Assembly (NCBI GenBank): GCA_002398565.1 | Contig: DGZP01000082.1 | Span: forward strand, 1-7,591 | Source of the DNA: Proteiniphilum sp. UBA4977 | GTDB taxonomy: Bacteria > Bacteroidota > Bacteroidia > Bacteroidales > Dysgonomonadaceae | Length of the DNA: 7,591 nt | Direction of reading: 5' to 3' | Shown here: positions 5,853 to 7,591 of the stretch, one piece after another | Layout of the letters: each line of letters begins with the position of its first letter | How positions within the stretch are numbered: position 1 is the first letter of the stretch | Notes under the pieces: generated by a model | What the model was told of the DNA's origin: nothing | The model's input: the letters and a program-made list of their open reading frames with translations, nothing else | The model's database searches: none | Made by a program: the position numbers and the translations under genes

Positions 5853-6089
5853 ATGACACTAAAAGAAGAATGGATCAAAAATTTCGCCCTGACACACTTG
5901 CAAGAGACAAAATGGAATGACATCTGGGAATCATGCACCGGACACATCTTCATCTTTTCAAAGGTCGATGACGACGTGAGAGTGAAACGAAAAAGAGCGT
6001 CGCGCCGGTCTGACCCGGCACGCGAAGAAGACACCTGCAACAATTGCAACAAACGAAAATTAAAAATTGATGGATATGAAACAGATTAG
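5853..6089 (+). CDS. Small protein of unknown function with a CxxC motif
   Basis: This 78-residue protein is not recognised. It begins with an amphipathic, Trp-containing segment (EEWIKNFALTHLQETKWNDI), has a basic middle (VKRKRASRRS) and ends with CNNCNKRK, a CxxC pair that could bind metal, before an acidic tail. No membrane segment is seen. It starts at the first ATG after the repeat region and overlaps the next gene by 20 bases, which suggests an operon with coupled translation. Codons ending in C or G are common (GAC, ATC, TTC), as in neighbouring genes, which supports a real gene. Confidence 0.62.
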   Translation: MTLKEEWIKNFALTHLQETKWNDIWESCTGHIFIFSKVDDDVRVKRKRASRRSDPAREEDTCNNCNKRKLKIDGYETD

Positions 6090-6579
6090 TACTATTCGCC
6101 GCATTGTGATGCAAAAAGGGGAGCGCGCGTATTGCAGGGGTTTTGCCCAGGCTGTATTTTTCGCAGCGCAGAGGCTGATCACGCCGGGGCACGCGGCGCA
6201 GTTCGTCCGCGATGGTGAGGCTGAAGACTGGAGCCGCCAGATTGACCCGATCACCGGCCAGCCAGTGATCGATTATTTTCCTGCCAGACATATTTCAGAT
6301 GTATGTATGATCGAGATTGCAAAGTGGAAAGGGCTGGAGTCCGAGATCGCCAAGTTATGGGAGAAACGGTACCGCGACGGCTTTTACGATGGTTGGACCG
6401 CATTCCGGAAAGGCGAAGTAGATCTCTATGAGGCAACCCGATACCGGTATGAAACAGCTCGACGTGGTTTTAAAAGTCACAAGGACCCTCTCACCCGGGA
6501 GACTATCGGGCTTACAACCGCCACCCTTCGGGCAATGAATGAAATACGGGACTGCGGGAGTCTGAGACAGCTATTTTAA
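6070..6579 (+). CDS. Protein of unknown function
   Basis: This protein of 169 residues belongs to no family I recognise. It is soluble-looking, rich in Arg, Glu, Tyr and Trp, and probably helical. The C-terminal half has aromatic-rich helices (LWEKRYRDGFYDGWTAFRKG, then YEATRYRYETARRGF). ATG 6070 is preferred to a TTG one codon earlier; ATG 6076 is also possible. Its start lies inside the end of the preceding small gene, and 25 bases with a run of nine A separate it from the next gene, so the three are probably one operon. Lying after the replication module, it may belong to replication control, transfer or packaging, but nothing in the sequence decides this. Confidence 0.8.
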   Translation: MDMKQISTIRRIVMQKGERAYCRGFAQAVFFAAQRLITPGHAAQFVRDGEAEDWSRQIDPITGQPVIDYFPARHISDVCMIEIAKWKGLESEIAKLWEKRYRDGFYDGWTAFRKGEVDLYEATRYRYETARRGFKSHKDPLTRETIGLTTATLRAMNEIRDCGSLRQLF

Positions 6580-6604
6580 ACCTGACGTATTTAAAAAAAA
6601 ACAT

Positions 6605-7315
6605 ATGATGAACAGACTGATACAAACATTTAAAGCCAATTACAAAATGAAAAAGATCGAATTCAAAGACGTCAGCAGAGCAACCGACGAAAAGAATCAA
6701 GTTGCACAATTCTGCCGGATCCTGACCGAGAACCTACGCGCACTGAGAAAATTCAACAAGGTTACCCATCTTATCGATGAGGCGAACCTATTTGAAGTAA
6801 CAACCGCAGAATGGGACTCCGGATCTCGGAGAAAGTTATTGCGTATTGTCAGCACCGCCACCCCGTTTGGCGGTATCAATGCCACGGATGAGAAAGTAGA
6901 CGAAATTCTCTATGTTCTAACCACCACCAACATGACCGAAAGAAGAGGCAAATACCCCCGGTTCGGAAATATCGCACCGTTGAGATCCATAGAACCCCCA
7001 ATCATTGATGGAAGAACCTGCAGGGGATCCGACTTCGTGATCAAAAAAGATGAGGCGCTTCCCACGGACGCCTTACTGGATTGGATCGAGACAAACAGCC
7101 TTTACAGTGTTGAGAACGAGGCACAGGAGAAGGTGTACACTTTAGCTACGACCATCGCCCGGAACTTCCAGGAGCTGGCCATGGTCTACGCGAAGGAGGG
7201 TAGAGTTTTAGACCGAAACATATTCATCCGCCAGCTTTTCATGATGGGAGACGTGCAGGATTACCGGATGGATGAAAAAAACCTATTTGTGAGCATTTTG
7301 CCATTGTTCAAGTGA
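6605..7315 (+). CDS. Protein of unknown function
   Basis: This 236-residue protein is not recognised. It is soluble-looking, with no signal peptide or membrane helix. The first 70 residues are strongly charged and helical. A central segment (about 125-150) is rich in Arg, Pro and Gly (RRGKYPRFGNIAPLRSIEPP), and a helical C-terminal third follows (TLATTIARNFQELAMVYAKE). The start at ATG 6605 has an A-rich stretch just upstream, as do other starts here; an in-frame ATG at 6647 would give 222 residues beginning MKKIEFKDV. An attenuator-like hairpin pair follows its stop at once, so the operon may end or be regulated there. Confidence 0.83.
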   Translation: MMNRLIQTFKANYKMKKIEFKDVSRATDEKNQVAQFCRILTENLRALRKFNKVTHLIDEANLFEVTTAEWDSGSRRKLLRIVSTATPFGGINATDEKVDEILYVLTTTNMTERRGKYPRFGNIAPLRSIEPPIIDGRTCRGSDFVIKKDEALPTDALLDWIETNSLYSVENEAQEKVYTLATTIARNFQELAMVYAKEGRVLDRNIFIRQLFMMGDVQDYRMDEKNLFVSILPLFK

Positions 7316-7320
7316 AGTTC

Positions 7321-7364
7321 GTGAGCCGGGAGTAAGTAGCTCACAGCTTGCAACCGGCTCTTTT
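7321..7364 (+). terminator. Terminator or attenuator with two competing hairpins
   Basis: GAGCCGG (7323-7329) pairs with CCGGCTC (7354-7360), followed by TTTTAT, which resembles a rho-independent terminator although its loop is long (24 bases). The same left arm also lies in GTGAGC (7321-7326), which pairs with GCTCAC (7339-7344). The two stems share bases 7323-7326 and cannot form together. This could be an attenuator between 6605-7315 and the next gene, or simply a weak terminator. Confidence 0.5.
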
Positions 7365-7377
7365 ATAAACCCAGTCG

Positions 7378-7591
7378 ATGGCGAAAAAGAAAGCAAAAGA
7401 GGATCAGTTGAGGGAGCGCCTGTTCGGTCATCTAAAACCGGAGAGAGTACAGGTGGATCTCGCCAATGTGGTTGAGAGATTGGCCGAGGAACTTCGCAGG
7501 CCAGTGCCTAAGAAGCGTTTAGTGCCTAAGAAGGTCCTCGCTATAGAGCCCGACCAGCGGTGCAGTGATATCCTGGCGAAGAACTGGGATA
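7378..7591 (+). CDS. Start of a lysine-rich protein of unknown function, cut by the window end
   Basis: ATG 7378 opens a frame that stays open for 71 codons to the window edge. The N-terminus is basic (MAKKKAKEDQLRERLFGHLK), followed by a likely helix (DLANVVERLAEELRR) and then PVPKKRLVPKKVLAIEPDQR. The repeated VPKK comes from a 13-bp direct repeat (7503-7515 and 7521-7533). No family is recognised from this fragment; the start of a packaging, mobilization or DNA-binding protein would all be compatible. Confidence 0.72.
   Translation, partial: MAKKKAKEDQLRERLFGHLKPERVQVDLANVVERLAEELRRPVPKKRLVPKKVLAIEPDQRCSDILAKNWD

Noticed and set aside
5726..6052. Minus-strand ORF of 108 codons across the repeat region and the 5853 gene
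   Set aside because: It is antisense to a better gene and its product is low in complexity, with no domain pattern.
2993..6616. Shared 12-mer ATGATGAACAGA at 2993-3004 and 6605-6616
   Set aside because: By a uniform-base estimate, one or two repeated 12-mers are expected by chance in a window of this size.

Overview
The window looks like the left part of an integrated mobile element in a member of the Bacteroidota, possibly Bacteroidales. The host call rests on a TAnnTTTG-type -7 promoter element before the integrase, start codons preceded by A-rich sequence rather than a clear Shine-Dalgarno, and an integrase of Bacteroidota type. All credible genes are on the + strand.

Layout. Bases 1-23 read on the minus strand as the anticodon loop, 3' anticodon stem and variable loop of a tRNA-Pro(UGG). 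The match stops at base 23, so this is probably the left attachment site of an element inserted in that tRNA. Bases 24-217 hold phased TTTTCCG repeats, a promoter, and an inverted copy of part of the att sequence. Next come a tyrosine recombinase (218-1654) and, one base later, an AT-richer unknown gene (1656-2504). An array of AAAGCGACC repeats, the last forming a strong terminator (2547-2574), closes this first unit.

The second unit has its own candidate promoter and an (AAT)6 tract. It encodes a small excisionase-like helix-turn-helix protein (2650-2979) and a large primase-helicase of the virulence-associated E (VapE/VirE) type (3108-5513). Directly after the primase-helicase lie about 340 bases without a convincing gene. 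They hold repeated ATTAC motifs, a core with 17% G+C, a 14-bp palindrome and a triple 8-bp repeat framed by an inverted repeat. This is a good candidate for the element's replication origin.

Three unknown genes follow (5853-6089, 6070-6579, 6605-7315), then an attenuator-like hairpin pair and the start of a further gene (7378 to the window end).

Working together: the recombinase would integrate the element at tRNA-Pro, the helix-turn-helix protein could control excision or transcription, and the primase-helicase would replicate the excised DNA from the adjacent origin. The order integrase, small regulator, primase-helicase, origin just downstream resembles phage satellites such as SaPIs, but small mobilizable elements and prophages also carry such modules. 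No capsid, terminase, relaxase or immunity gene is visible, so the class of element remains open.
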